6,286 nt of DNA. It comes from Bacteroidales bacterium (GTDB taxonomy: Bacteria; Bacteroidota; Bacteroidia; Bacteroidales; VadinHA17). How positions within the stretch are numbered: the first letter of the stretch is position 1; each line of letters opens with the position of its first letter. The notes under the pieces are model-generated. The model saw nothing but the letters and a program-made list of their open reading frames with translations. It was not told the DNA's origin and did no database searches. Positions 1 through 6,081 of this stretch are shown in pieces. The position numbers and the translations under genes were made by a program. Where the stretch lies: NCBI GenBank assembly GCA_029935275.1, contig JAOZKQ010000126.1:1-6286 (forward strand), written 5' to 3'.

Positions 1-337
1 AATATTTCTTAATAACAATGGCCCAGGATGCAAAATCTAATCCAACATTTCTTCTTTGTGTAACATTTAATACAATATCCAAACATTTTTCAAGTGATTC
101 AGAATCTATTTTAGGACTAGTAGTAACCACATAGATATCAAAATTAATTTTACTTAACTCTTTTAAATAGTCTAAAAATGGTAAATCAAAAATGCCATCT
201 GGATCAAAATGTGCTACCACAGCTGCTCTTGAATTGTATGATCGATCTTTTGTAGAAGTAAAGAAATTGATAATATCATCATTGTTTTTATTAGAGAGGG
301 AAGATATTTTAGAACTAAAAAGAGTGTTTATTTTCAT
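1..337 (-). CDS. RgpF-like rhamnan/O-antigen glycan synthesis protein, N-terminal part (truncated by window edge)
   Basis: The minus-strand frame is open from the ATG at 337-335 to the window edge, giving 112 codons with no stop; the rest lies outside. The product begins MKINTLFSSK. It then has a block of the type R-A-A-V-V-A-H-F-D-P-D-G, a hydrophobic strand DIYVVTTSP, and R-R-N-V-G-L-D-F-A-S-W. An HxDxDG-like strand followed by 'VTT' and an 'NxGxDFxSW' motif is what I recognise from the rhamnan synthesis protein F family (PF05045). Members of that family sit in O-antigen, capsule or exopolysaccharide clusters and act on cell-surface polysaccharide at the cytoplasmic side of the membrane. 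The start is fixed because the same frame has a TGA at 352-350 and no other ATG between. No Shine-Dalgarno is present, which is normal in Bacteroidota. Family assignment is good; the exact sugar or enzymatic role is not visible. The window probably catches the edge of a surface-polysaccharide locus. Confidence 0.75.
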   Translation of the reverse strand, partial: MKINTLFSSKISSLSNKNNDDIINFFTSTKDRSYNSRAAVVAHFDPDGIFDLPFLDYLKELSKINFDIYVVTTSPKIDSESLEKCLDIVLNVTQRRNVGLDFASWAIVIKKY

Positions 338-349
338 ATAAGATCTTAT
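338..349. repeat. 12-bp perfect palindrome directly upstream of a start codon
   Basis: ATAAGATCTTAT is its own reverse complement and touches the ATG of the RgpF-like gene (337-335). It falls within the predicted leader. It could form a short hairpin at the ribosome-binding region or be a protein site. AT-rich 12-bp palindromes also arise by chance, so function is uncertain. Confidence 0.3.
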
Positions 350-364
350 TCACTTTGATCAGTA

Positions 365-396
365 CAAATGTACTCATTGTTTTTTATTCTATTCAA
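365..396 (-). promoter_or_regulatory. Candidate Bacteroidota-type promoter for the RgpF-like gene
   Basis: Read on the minus strand, 372-365 is TACATTTG, a perfect match to the Bacteroidota -7 consensus TAnnTTTG. After a 21-nt spacer, 396-394 gives TTG as the -33 element (CTTG in full). Transcription would begin near 358, leaving a leader of about 20 nt before the ATG at 337. The -7 box lies inside a small palindrome (AGTAC-AAAT-GTACT, 361-374) that could serve as an operator. The call rests on motif match and position only. Confidence 0.5.
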
Positions 397-437
397 GCCT
401 GGACGAAAAGGCTGCCTGTTTGTTGTGCTTTATTTTA

Positions 438-629
438 ATGAATCATTTCTTTTCAGATAGAAAAAAGAATTGCCAATACATTGCTTACTTTGACTTTAAT
501 GATAATAGTAAACCAAATGAAAAAGATAACTTACAGACAAACATAGATAGAATAAAAATTCTTGATATCTCAGCTAAAGAAAAGGATTTAATACTTGGTG
601 AAAATATTAAAACACTGAATGCACAATAA
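438..629 (+). pseudogene. Probable gene remnant with amidohydrolase-like C-terminal tail
   Basis: The frame is open from 342 to the TAA at 627-629, but only ATG 438 (63 codons) or TTG 420 could start it, and neither has a ribosome-binding site. The first half has no recognisable features and is rich in N, K and D. From about 540 the translation reads NIDRIKILDISAKEKDLILG and then ENIKTL. This resembles the C-terminus of metal-dependent amidohydrolases (COG2159/PF04909), where a helix of the type 'NI..L.LSEEDKEKILGGNA.RLL' ends the protein. None of the upstream metal-binding histidines are visible in this or the neighbouring frames. My reading is a decayed 3' end left after a rearrangement at the edge of the polysaccharide locus. 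The alternative is a chance frame in AT-rich DNA, or an unrelated small protein. Confidence 0.3.
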
Positions 630-660
630 AAACTTAACAATAGTATTAATTGACAAGAAC

Positions 661-3471
661 CTAAAGTTTTGGTGCCAGATACCTTCCTGTGTATGAGGAT
701 TTATTGGCAGCTACCTCCTCCGGTGTGCCCTGGGCAACAATTTGACCTCCTTCTTCTCCACCTCCAGGTCCCAGGTCAATAACCCAGTCCGAAGATTTTA
801 TTATCTCCAGATTGTGTTCAATAATAATAATGGAATGACCTCTTTCAATTAGCTCTTGAAAAGCATCAAGTAATTTCCTTATATCATGAAAATGAAGCCC
901 CGTTGTAGGCTCATCAAAAATAAACAGGTGATGTTGAAAGTTTCCGGTTTCTTTGCTTAGAAAAAATGCCAGTTTAACTCTTTGACTTTCCCCACCACTT
1001 AAAGTAGAAGACGATTGTCCGAGTTTTACATAACCCAATCCTACATCTGCCAGGGGAAGTAGCTTTTTTGTTATTTTTTTTGTCAGAGATGTATTATGTT
1101 CCCCGAAAAATTCAATGGCTTCATTAATTGTAAGTTCAAGTATATCAAAAACACTTTTTCCCTTGAACTGCACTTCCAGAATCTCATCTTTAAAGCGCTG
1201 CCCTTTACAACTTTCACATACCAGTTCAACATCAGCCATAAACTGCATGCCCACCTTTATGATTCCTTCACCCTGACATTCTTCGCATCTGCCACCATCA
1301 ATATTGAAAGAAAAATGCGATGCTTTAAAATGATTTATTACTGAGAGTGGTTGTTCAGCATAAAGTTTTCGGATATCGTCCCAGGCTTTCAGGTAGGTTA
1401 CCGGATTAGACCGGCTCGACTTTCCAATAGGGTTCTGATTAACAAACTCAATATGATCTATTGTCCGCAAGTCTCCACTTATGGAGTCAAAATCACCACT
1501 TTTTTCACCATAACCAAAAAGTGCCCGGTTAAGTGCAGGATAAAGAATGTTTCGAATAAGTGTGGACTTTCCGGATCCACTCACCCCTGTAATTACTGTA
1601 ATCATATTAAGGGGTATTTGTACGCTGATATTTTTTAAATTATGCTCCCTGGCACCATGTATTGTTATCTTATTCAGCGATTTTCGTCTGATTTTAGGGA
1701 CTTCAATTACTTTTTTTCCGGTAATATATTCAGCTGTAAGGCTTTTAGTATCTTCCAATAACTGTTTATGATCTCCCTGGAAAATGATTTCACCCCCATG
1801 CCTGCCTGCCATTGGTCCGATATCAATAATTTGGTCAGCGGCCAGGATAATATCTTCATCATGTTCCACAACCAGAACAGTATTTCCTATTCTTTTAAGA
1901 TCTTGCAATACATTAATGAGCCTGGATGTGTCTTTTGGATGAAGACCAATACTGGGTTCATCGAGAATATATAATGAGCCAACCAGACTGCTGCCCAATG
2001 ATGTTGCCAGGTTAATTCTTTGGGACTCCCCTCCGGATAATGTAGAAGACAGTCGGTTTAAGGTGAGGTAACCAAGGCCTACCTGCAACAAAAAGTTAAT
2101 TCGCGAATTTATCTCAAGAAGAATACGTTTTGCCACATCTGCTTCATACTTATTTAACTTTAAAGACTGAAAATATTCTTTCAGTTTTGCAAAAGGCAGG
2201 TTTACAAGATCCTGAATTGACTTGTGATTTATCTTTACATATGAAACCTCTTCTCTTAATCTTGCCCCTTTGCATTGGTAACAGATTGTTTTTCCACGAT
2301 ATCTTGAAAGCATTACCCGGAATTGAATTTTATACTTTTTACTTTCAAGATATTTGAAGAATGTATTGAGGCCCTTAAAATATTTATTTCCTTCCCATAA
2401 CAGGTTCTTCTGCTCAGGACTGAGTTCAAAATAGGGTTTGTGAATAGGAAAGTCAAACTTTGTTGCATTTAAGATGAGCTTTTGCTTCCACTTTTTCATT
2501 TTCTCACCTTTCCAGCAAACAATGGCCTCCTCATAAACCGACAGGCTCTTATTTGGTACTACTAAATCTTCATCAATTCCAATAATCTTTCCATATCCTT
2601 CACACACAGGGCATGCTCCAATAGGATTATTGAAACTAAACATATGAGGGGAGGGCTCTTCAAAAATGATTCCGTCTGCTTCAAACTTATTTGAGAAGTT
2701 TTCGGTTATTATTGAGCCCTTAAGTTTGGCTTCAACTATACATGAACCTTTTCCAATACTAAAAGCAGTCTGAACAGAGTCTGCAATCCTGCTTTTTGTA
2801 TCTTCATCAGTTTCTACTGAAATCCGGTCAATAACTACGTTAAAGGCTTTAGTAGTTAAAAAGCCTTGTTCCTTTTCAAGGATATCTGAAATCTTTAAAA
2901 TTTCATTATTGTGTTCAATTCTTGTCAGGCCCTGCTTAAGCAGGATCTCCAGATAATCACTGAGTTTATAATCTTTAGGTAAGAACATTGGTGCCAGGAT
3001 CAGTACTTTTATTTGTCTTTCACAACCTAAAATAAAATCAACAACATTTTCAACACTATGTCTTTTTACCCTTTTTCCTGAGACTGGAGAATAAGTTTTT
3101 CCAATTCGGGCAAACAATAATTTAATATAGTCGTATATCTCTGTAGAAGTTCCTACTGTGGAGCGCGGATTTCTGGAGTTTACCTTTTGTTCAATGGCGA
3201 TTGCCGGGGGAATGCCATTAATAAAATCAATATCCGGTTTCTGCATCCTGCCTAAAAATTGTCTGGCATAGGAGCTTAAACTTTCAACATAGCGCCTTTG
3301 ACCCTCGGCATAAATAGTGTCAAATGCAAGTGAGGATTTGCCCGAACCTGAAAGACCGGTTACTACAATGAACTGGTTTCGGGGTATAAAGAGTTCGAAG
3401 TTTTTTAAATTATGAACCCTTGCCCCTTTAATGTGAATGTAGTTTTGTCTTTTATTTATGGGTTTTGGCAT
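661..3471 (-). CDS. uvrA: UvrABC excision-repair subunit A (UvrA)
   Basis: UvrA is the dimeric DNA-damage sensor of nucleotide excision repair; it loads UvrB at lesions using two ABC ATPase modules. The 936-residue product is full length (E. coli UvrA has 940). Module 1 has Walker A GLSGSGKS (39-46), signature LSGGESQ (478-484), Walker B with DEP (504-506) and switch His537. Module 2 has Walker A GVSGSGKS (629-636), signature LSGGESQ (824-830), DEP (853-855) and His885. The C-terminal zinc module is complete: Cys729, 732, 752 and 755. A CxxC lies at 397/400 in the YRG-x3-CxxCxGxRL segment. The first zinc module has only Cys287/290; the preceding pair found in E. coli is absent, the local sequence near 262-270 being KFEADGIIF. 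The start is ATG 3471-3469, without a Shine-Dalgarno. The gene stands alone and is divergent from the sigma factor gene; I see no intrinsic terminator after its stop. Confidence 0.97.
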   Translation of the reverse strand: MPKPINKRQNYIHIKGARVHNLKNFELFIPRNQFIVVTGLSGSGKSSLAFDTIYAEGQRRYVESLSSYARQFLGRMQKPDIDFINGIPPAIAIEQKVNSRNPRSTVGTSTEIYDYIKLLFARIGKTYSPVSGKRVKRHSVENVVDFILGCERQIKVLILAPMFLPKDYKLSDYLEILLKQGLTRIEHNNEILKISDILEKEQGFLTTKAFNVVIDRISVETDEDTKSRIADSVQTAFSIGKGSCIVEAKLKGSIITENFSNKFEADGIIFEEPSPHMFSFNNPIGACPVCEGYGKIIGIDEDLVVPNKSLSVYEEAIVCWKGEKMKKWKQKLILNATKFDFPIHKPYFELSPEQKNLLWEGNKYFKGLNTFFKYLESKKYKIQFRVMLSRYRGKTICYQCKGARLREEVSYVKINHKSIQDLVNLPFAKLKEYFQSLKLNKYEADVAKRILLEINSRINFLLQVGLGYLTLNRLSSTLSGGESQRINLATSLGSSLVGSLYILDEPSIGLHPKDTSRLINVLQDLKRIGNTVLVVEHDEDIILAADQIIDIGPMAGRHGGEIIFQGDHKQLLEDTKSLTAEYITGKKVIEVPKIRRKSLNKITIHGAREHNLKNISVQIPLNMITVITGVSGSGKSTLIRNILYPALNRALFGYGEKSGDFDSISGDLRTIDHIEFVNQNPIGKSSRSNPVTYLKAWDDIRKLYAEQPLSVINHFKASHFSFNIDGGRCEECQGEGIIKVGMQFMADVELVCESCKGQRFKDEILEVQFKGKSVFDILELTINEAIEFFGEHNTSLTKKITKKLLPLADVGLGYVKLGQSSSTLSGGESQRVKLAFFLSKETGNFQHHLFIFDEPTTGLHFHDIRKLLDAFQELIERGHSIIIIEHNLEIIKSSDWVIDLGPGGGEEGGQIVAQGTPEEVAANKSSYTGRYLAPKL

Positions 3472-3519
3472 AAAAATTGTATGAATTTTGAATGTAGTTT
3501 AACAAAAATTAACGAATTT

Positions 3520-3527
3520 CAAAAGTA
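3520..3527 (-). promoter_or_regulatory. Possible -7 element for uvrA
   Basis: On the minus strand, 3527-3520 reads TACTTTTG, matching TAnnTTTG and lying about 48 nt upstream of the uvrA start. There is no clear TTTG at the expected distance (about 3547-3551), so this is a weak promoter call. No SOS-type operator is evident in the divergent region. Confidence 0.3.
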
Positions 3528-3596
3528 ATATATTTTGTGGAAAAGTTTTTTTTATGTTAATTAGCAGCTTGAATTAAGATAATTTATAATTTAAAC

Positions 3597-3604
3597 AAGG
3601 AGGA
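3597..3604 (+). promoter_or_regulatory. Orphan Shine-Dalgarno-like sequence in the sigma gene leader
   Basis: AAGGAGGA is an excellent anti-Shine-Dalgarno match but has no ATG, GTG or TTG at a usable distance. Only ATT at 3612 is well spaced, and it would encode eight residues before the TAA at 3633-3635. It is a second copy of the ribosome-binding sequence that precedes the sigma factor start. It may be a decoy or standby ribosome site, a trace of duplication, or chance. Confidence 0.3.
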
Positions 3605-3644
3605 ATCGCCTATTAATACATCTCTACTCTTTTAATAATTCAAA

Positions 3645-3652
3645 AAAGGAGG
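3645..3652 (+). promoter_or_regulatory. Strong ribosome-binding site fixing the GTG start of the sigma factor
   Basis: AAAGGAGG is followed by a 6-nt spacer and GTG at 3659-3661. The near-perfect Shine-Dalgarno sets the start at GTG rather than a downstream codon. Such strong sites are uncommon in Bacteroidota, whose genes usually rely on A-rich leaders, so this leader stands out from its neighbours. Confidence 0.75.
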
Positions 3653-3658
3653 TTCATT

Positions 3659-4249
3659 GTGGAGTTAAAAAAATTGCCTGACCAGGAATTGATCTCTCAA
3701 TTTCTAGGTGGTAATCAACAAGCAATAGAGGTGTTAATTAGCCGGCATAAGGATAAAGTTTATACTTATATCTTTTTGTTAGTAAAAGAACCGGTTATTG
3801 CCGAAGATATTTTTCAGGATACTTTTGTGAAGATTGTTAATTCATTAGTGAGTGGTCGCTATAAAGATGACGGCAAGTTTGTGTCATGGACTATTCGCAT
3901 TGCTCATAATCTTACCATTGATCATTTTCGAAAAATGAAAAAATCGAATGAGATTCAGGGTAATTCGTTTGAAAGCTTTGTTCTTAACTCGAAAAAGTAT
4001 TCTGCTGATAATGTAGAAGAAGAAATTATCAGGGAACAAATAAGAAATGATATTAGAAATCTTGTAGATGAGCTTCCTGCCGAACAAAAGGAAGTAATAT
4101 TATTGCGCCATTATGGTGGATTAAGTTTTAAAGAAATTGCAGAGCAAACAGGGGTAAGTATAAATACATCGCTTGGACGAATGAGGTATGCTCTGATTAA
4201 TCTGCGTAAAATGATTGAGGAGAAAAACCTGAGTTTAACATTTAGTTAA
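3659..4249 (+). CDS. ECF-type RNA polymerase sigma-70 family factor
   Basis: The 196-residue product has the two-domain layout of an extracytoplasmic-function (group IV) sigma factor, which directs RNA polymerase to a specific promoter set. Region 2 spans about residues 22-94, with the core-binding segment AEDIFQDTFVKI (48-59) and the promoter-melting/-10 segment around FVSWTIRIAHNLTIDHFRK (74-92). A charged linker (about 95-125) leads to region 4 (about 130-185). There LPAEQKEVILLRHYGGLSFKEIA and the helix-turn-helix ending GVSINTSLGRMRYALINLRK would read the -35. There is no region 1 or 3 and no C-terminal extension. The GTG start is set by the strong Shine-Dalgarno at 3645-3652. The gene is divergent from uvrA and is followed by a 63-codon gene of unknown role. 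No transmembrane anti-sigma gene is adjacent, so control may be unconventional or encoded elsewhere. Family confidence is high; the regulon is unknown. Confidence 0.93.
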   Translation: MELKKLPDQELISQFLGGNQQAIEVLISRHKDKVYTYIFLLVKEPVIAEDIFQDTFVKIVNSLVSGRYKDDGKFVSWTIRIAHNLTIDHFRKMKKSNEIQGNSFESFVLNSKKYSADNVEEEIIREQIRNDIRNLVDELPAEQKEVILLRHYGGLSFKEIAEQTGVSINTSLGRMRYALINLRKMIEEKNLSLTFS

Positions 4250-4337
4250 GTTTCCCCTTATATTATTTTTTGCAGTAATTTTTATCCGATCATATAATAT
4301 CTTTTTTGTTTTAACGTTCTATTCATATGTATAACTA

Positions 4338-4349
4338 AAACTATAGTTT
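4338..4349. promoter_or_regulatory. 12-bp palindrome just before the small gene downstream of the sigma factor
   Basis: AAACTATAGTTT is a perfect inverted repeat ending 4 nt before the ATG at 4354. It occupies the ribosome-binding region, where no Shine-Dalgarno is seen. It could be an operator or a translation-masking hairpin; at this size and composition chance is possible. Confidence 0.3.
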
Positions 4350-4353
4350 GCCT

Positions 4354-4545
4354 ATGGATGAATTTTCTACTTTATTTAGATCGGAGAAGCTTAGACAGAA
4401 AAAAATTAAGTATTTGAATGAAATTAGCCTTACAGAGGGGAAGTATCTGAAACCACTGGATAAGCTTGAACTTGAAACTCCTTCCGAAGTCATGATTAGG
4501 TTGAATAAAACACTTAGAATGATGATGTTGGGGAGATTGAACTGA
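4354..4545 (+). CDS. Small conserved-looking protein of unknown function, downstream of the sigma factor
   Basis: This encodes 63 residues from ATG 4354; an in-frame TTG at 4348 is less likely. The sequence is charged and probably helical. It begins MDEFSTLFRSEKLRQKK, has a middle segment LTEGKYLKPLDKLELETPSE, and ends with VMIRLNKTLRMMMLGRLN. There is no signal peptide, no membrane segment, and no cysteine or metal motif. The gene lies on the same strand 104 bp after the sigma factor, and an intrinsic terminator begins 19 bp after its stop, so the two probably share a transcript. I do not recognise a domain. A soluble partner or modulator of the sigma factor is one inference from position, but nothing in the sequence proves it. 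The balanced codon use and terminator support a real gene. Confidence 0.7.
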   Translation: MDEFSTLFRSEKLRQKKIKYLNEISLTEGKYLKPLDKLELETPSEVMIRLNKTLRMMMLGRLN

Positions 4546-4564
4546 AAAAATATTTTATAATATT

Positions 4565-4597
4565 AAAAAATGCCGCTGTGATAGCGGCATTTTTTTT
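4565..4597 (+). terminator. Rho-independent terminator after the sigma factor unit
   Basis: A perfect 7-bp GC-rich stem TGCCGCT / AGCGGCA with loop GTGAT is flanked by A6 on the left and T8 on the right. It ends the sigma factor and 63-codon gene transcript and separates it from the SPFH unit. The flanking A-run would let it work on the other strand too, although no minus-strand gene approaches it from the right. Confidence 0.92.
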
Positions 4598-4605
4598 GAT
4601 AAAAA

Positions 4606-4637
4606 TTTGGAAATATGAAATTAAAATAGTATTATTG
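4606..4637 (+). promoter_or_regulatory. Bacteroidota-type promoter for the SPFH unit
   Basis: TTTG (4606-4609) is followed by a 20-nt spacer and TATTATTG (4630-4637), which matches five of the six fixed positions of TAnnTTTG. It lies just past the terminator and about 25 nt before the first possible SPFH start, predicting a leader of roughly 20 nt. This is a housekeeping-type site, not an obvious ECF promoter. Confidence 0.55.
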
Positions 4638-4661
4638 TGATATCAAATTAATATTATATAA

Positions 4662-5522
4662 ATGATTATGAAAGAAGAAATGAAATTTAAGGCTACCAAT
4701 GGGTACATAATGTTGATTGTCCTTTTGGTTTTTGTAGCACTTATCGTTTTCGGTATTATGCTAAGGAATCCGGTGATAATACTGGTTGTATCTGTTCTGT
4801 TTGTGTTTTGTCTGATTGGTTTTACGGTTGTAAATCCGAATGAATCTACAGTATTAATCCTTTTTGGGAGCTATAAGGGAACTATTAAGGAGAATGGTTT
4901 CTTTTGGGTCAATCCTTTTTTTGTAAAGAATAAGATTTCTTTAAGGGCAAGGAATTTTGATAGTGAACCCAGTAAAGTAAACGACAAAATTGGGAACCCT
5001 GTATTAATTGGTCTGGTGCTGGTTTGGAGAGTAGATAATACTTATAAAGCTGCTTTTGAGGTAGACGAGTATGAACGTTTTGTTGTTGTTCAATCTGAGG
5101 CTGCCTTAAGAAAGCTGGCAGGTATTTACCCATATGATAACTTTGAGGATCATGATGCAGTTATTACCCTGCGTTCGGGTGGTGAGGAAGTTAATCGTGA
5201 ACTGGAAAGGGAAATAAAAGAAAGGCTTGATATTGCTGGAATTAATGTTGTTGAAGCCAGAATAAATTATATTGCATATGCGGCAGAGATTGCTCAGGCT
5301 ATGCTTAGAAGGCAACAGGCTACTGCTATTGTTGCGGCGAGGTTTAAAATTGTGGAGGGAGCGGTTAGTATGGTAGAAATGGCATTGGATGAGTTGAGTA
5401 AAAAGGAAATCATTGAGCTGGATGAGGAGAAAAAAGCTGCAATGGTAAGTAATCTGATGGTTGTTCTTTGCAGTGATAAAGATGTTGCGCCAATTGTAAA
5501 TACAGGAACACTCCATCAATAA
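4662..5522 (+). CDS. SPFH/band-7 domain membrane protein
   Basis: SPFH (stomatin/prohibitin/flotillin/HflK-C) proteins form membrane-attached oligomeric scaffolds that organise membrane microdomains or proteases. The 286-residue product starts with a short charged tail. Two closely spaced hydrophobic segments follow (about 15-34 and 37-56), probably a hairpin in the inner membrane. The band-7 fold begins at VVNPNESTVLILFGSYKGT (56-74) and includes NPFF, LRARNFDSEP and a strand-rich core. The helical part begins around 175, with REIKERLDIAGINVVEARI and the conserved-looking block YIAYAAEIAQAMLRRQQA (203-220). A further helix (230-270) and short tail VNTGTLHQ follow. There is no NfeD-like domain or protease signature. 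The start could be ATG 4662, 4668 or 4680; an AAAGAAG-like purine run favours 4680 slightly, but length does not decide it. The stop lies 9 bp before the next ATG, indicating an operon with the ribbon-helix-helix gene. Confidence 0.92.
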   Translation: MIMKEEMKFKATNGYIMLIVLLVFVALIVFGIMLRNPVIILVVSVLFVFCLIGFTVVNPNESTVLILFGSYKGTIKENGFFWVNPFFVKNKISLRARNFDSEPSKVNDKIGNPVLIGLVLVWRVDNTYKAAFEVDEYERFVVVQSEAALRKLAGIYPYDNFEDHDAVITLRSGGEEVNRELEREIKERLDIAGINVVEARINYIAYAAEIAQAMLRRQQATAIVAARFKIVEGAVSMVEMALDELSKKEIIELDEEKKAAMVSNLMVVLCSDKDVAPIVNTGTLHQ

Positions 5523-5531
5523 TTGAGATTT

Positions 5532-5723
5532 ATGAGTAAGAAAAAGCCATTTGTTCTTCGTATTGACCCGGAAAAGCTATCAGCAGTTGAAAAATGGGCT
5601 GCTGATGAATTTCGGAGTACAAATGGACAGATTGAGTGGATACTTGATCAGGCTTTGAAAAAGACCGGGCGGTTAAGAAGTGGGAAAAAGAAAACCGGGG
5701 ATCCTAATAATGAAAGGCTTTAA
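5532..5723 (+). CDS. Arc-type ribbon-helix-helix DNA-binding protein
   Basis: The 63-residue product has the Arc/MetJ layout. A short beta strand PFVLRID (6-12) would enter the DNA major groove as a dimer. Helix A (PEKLSAVEKWAADEFRS, about 12-28) is followed by N-G-Q and helix B (IEWILDQALKKTGRL, about 33-47), with a basic disordered tail. ATG 5532 is chosen over the in-frame TTG at 5523, which abuts the SPFH stop and lacks support. No toxin-like gene accompanies it, so it does not look like a toxin-antitoxin antitoxin. Small Arc-like proteins with the 'FRSxNGQIE' segment are, to my recollection, often encoded beside SPFH genes, and that is the arrangement here. It may repress its own operon or tether DNA to the membrane complex; both are inference. 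Confidence 0.88.
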   Translation: MSKKKPFVLRIDPEKLSAVEKWAADEFRSTNGQIEWILDQALKKTGRLRSGKKKTGDPNNERL

Positions 5724-5828
5724 CCAACGATTTAAGAGCTTGGAAATATAAGAGATAAAGGTTCAGTATGTTGGGTATAGAAGGGAAGTTAAACTAAGCT
5801 TTATTATAAAAATTAATTTTATTTAGTT

Positions 5829-6038
5829 ATGAATCAATACAAATATGTCTGTCCTAAATGCAGGAACCGGCAATATGAAATGGATGAGATAAGGACAACC
5901 GGAAGTGTCTTAACAAAATTGTTTAATATCCAGAACAAAAAGTTTACGGTTATTAGCTGTACCCGTTGTCATTATACGGAGCTTTATAAAACTTCCACTA
6001 ATAAATTTGGAAATGTGGTCGATTTCTTTTTTAATTAG
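5829..6038 (+). CDS. Zinc-ribbon nucleic-acid-binding-type protein (COG3478/DUF2082-like)
   Basis: The 69-residue product carries two CxxC knuckles, Cys8/Cys11 (YVCPKC) and Cys44/Cys47 (SCTRCHYTELYK), which would bind one zinc ion. Between them lie a conserved-looking EIRTTGSVLTKLFNIQNKKF segment and, after the second knuckle, GNVVDFFFN. This pattern matches the small 'predicted nucleic-acid-binding zinc-ribbon' family, whose biochemical function is unknown. ATG 5829 is the first start and gives the usual length. No Shine-Dalgarno is visible. It is 105 bp after the ribbon-helix-helix gene on the same strand with no terminator between, so co-transcription is possible. Its last residue and TAG stop lie within the left end of the downstream repeat element. 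Confidence 0.88.
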   Translation: MNQYKYVCPKCRNRQYEMDEIRTTGSVLTKLFNIQNKKFTVISCTRCHYTELYKTSTNKFGNVVDFFFN

Positions 6039-6081
6039 TCTGTCCATAAAGTCGATAGTTTTAATTAATAGGGATGACACA

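Noticed and set aside
1096..2357. Several plus-strand open frames of 68-95 codons within uvrA
   Set aside because: They are all antisense to uvrA, whose ATPase and zinc motifs run unbroken, and none shows a domain or ribosome-binding site.
3529..3537. TATATTTTG as a -7 element for the sigma factor gene
   Set aside because: It has one extra base compared with TAnnTTTG, and no TTTG stands 19-21 nt upstream; I could not support a promoter for this gene.
3884..4087. 67-codon minus-strand open frame within the sigma factor gene
   Set aside because: It is antisense to conserved sigma regions 2 and 4, with no independent support.
5106..5519. 137-codon minus-strand open frame inside the SPFH gene
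   Set aside because: It is antisense to a clear SPFH coding region, with a low-complexity product rich in Asn, Ser, Phe and His and no domain.
5532..5723. Arc-like gene as the antitoxin of a toxin-antitoxin pair
   Set aside because: Neither neighbour resembles a toxin; the SPFH membrane protein and zinc-ribbon protein do not fit such a pair.
5732..5774. TTGG ... TATGTTGG as a promoter for the zinc-ribbon gene
   Set aside because: The spacer is about 24 nt, too long, and the -7 match is imperfect; read-through from the SPFH promoter is simpler.
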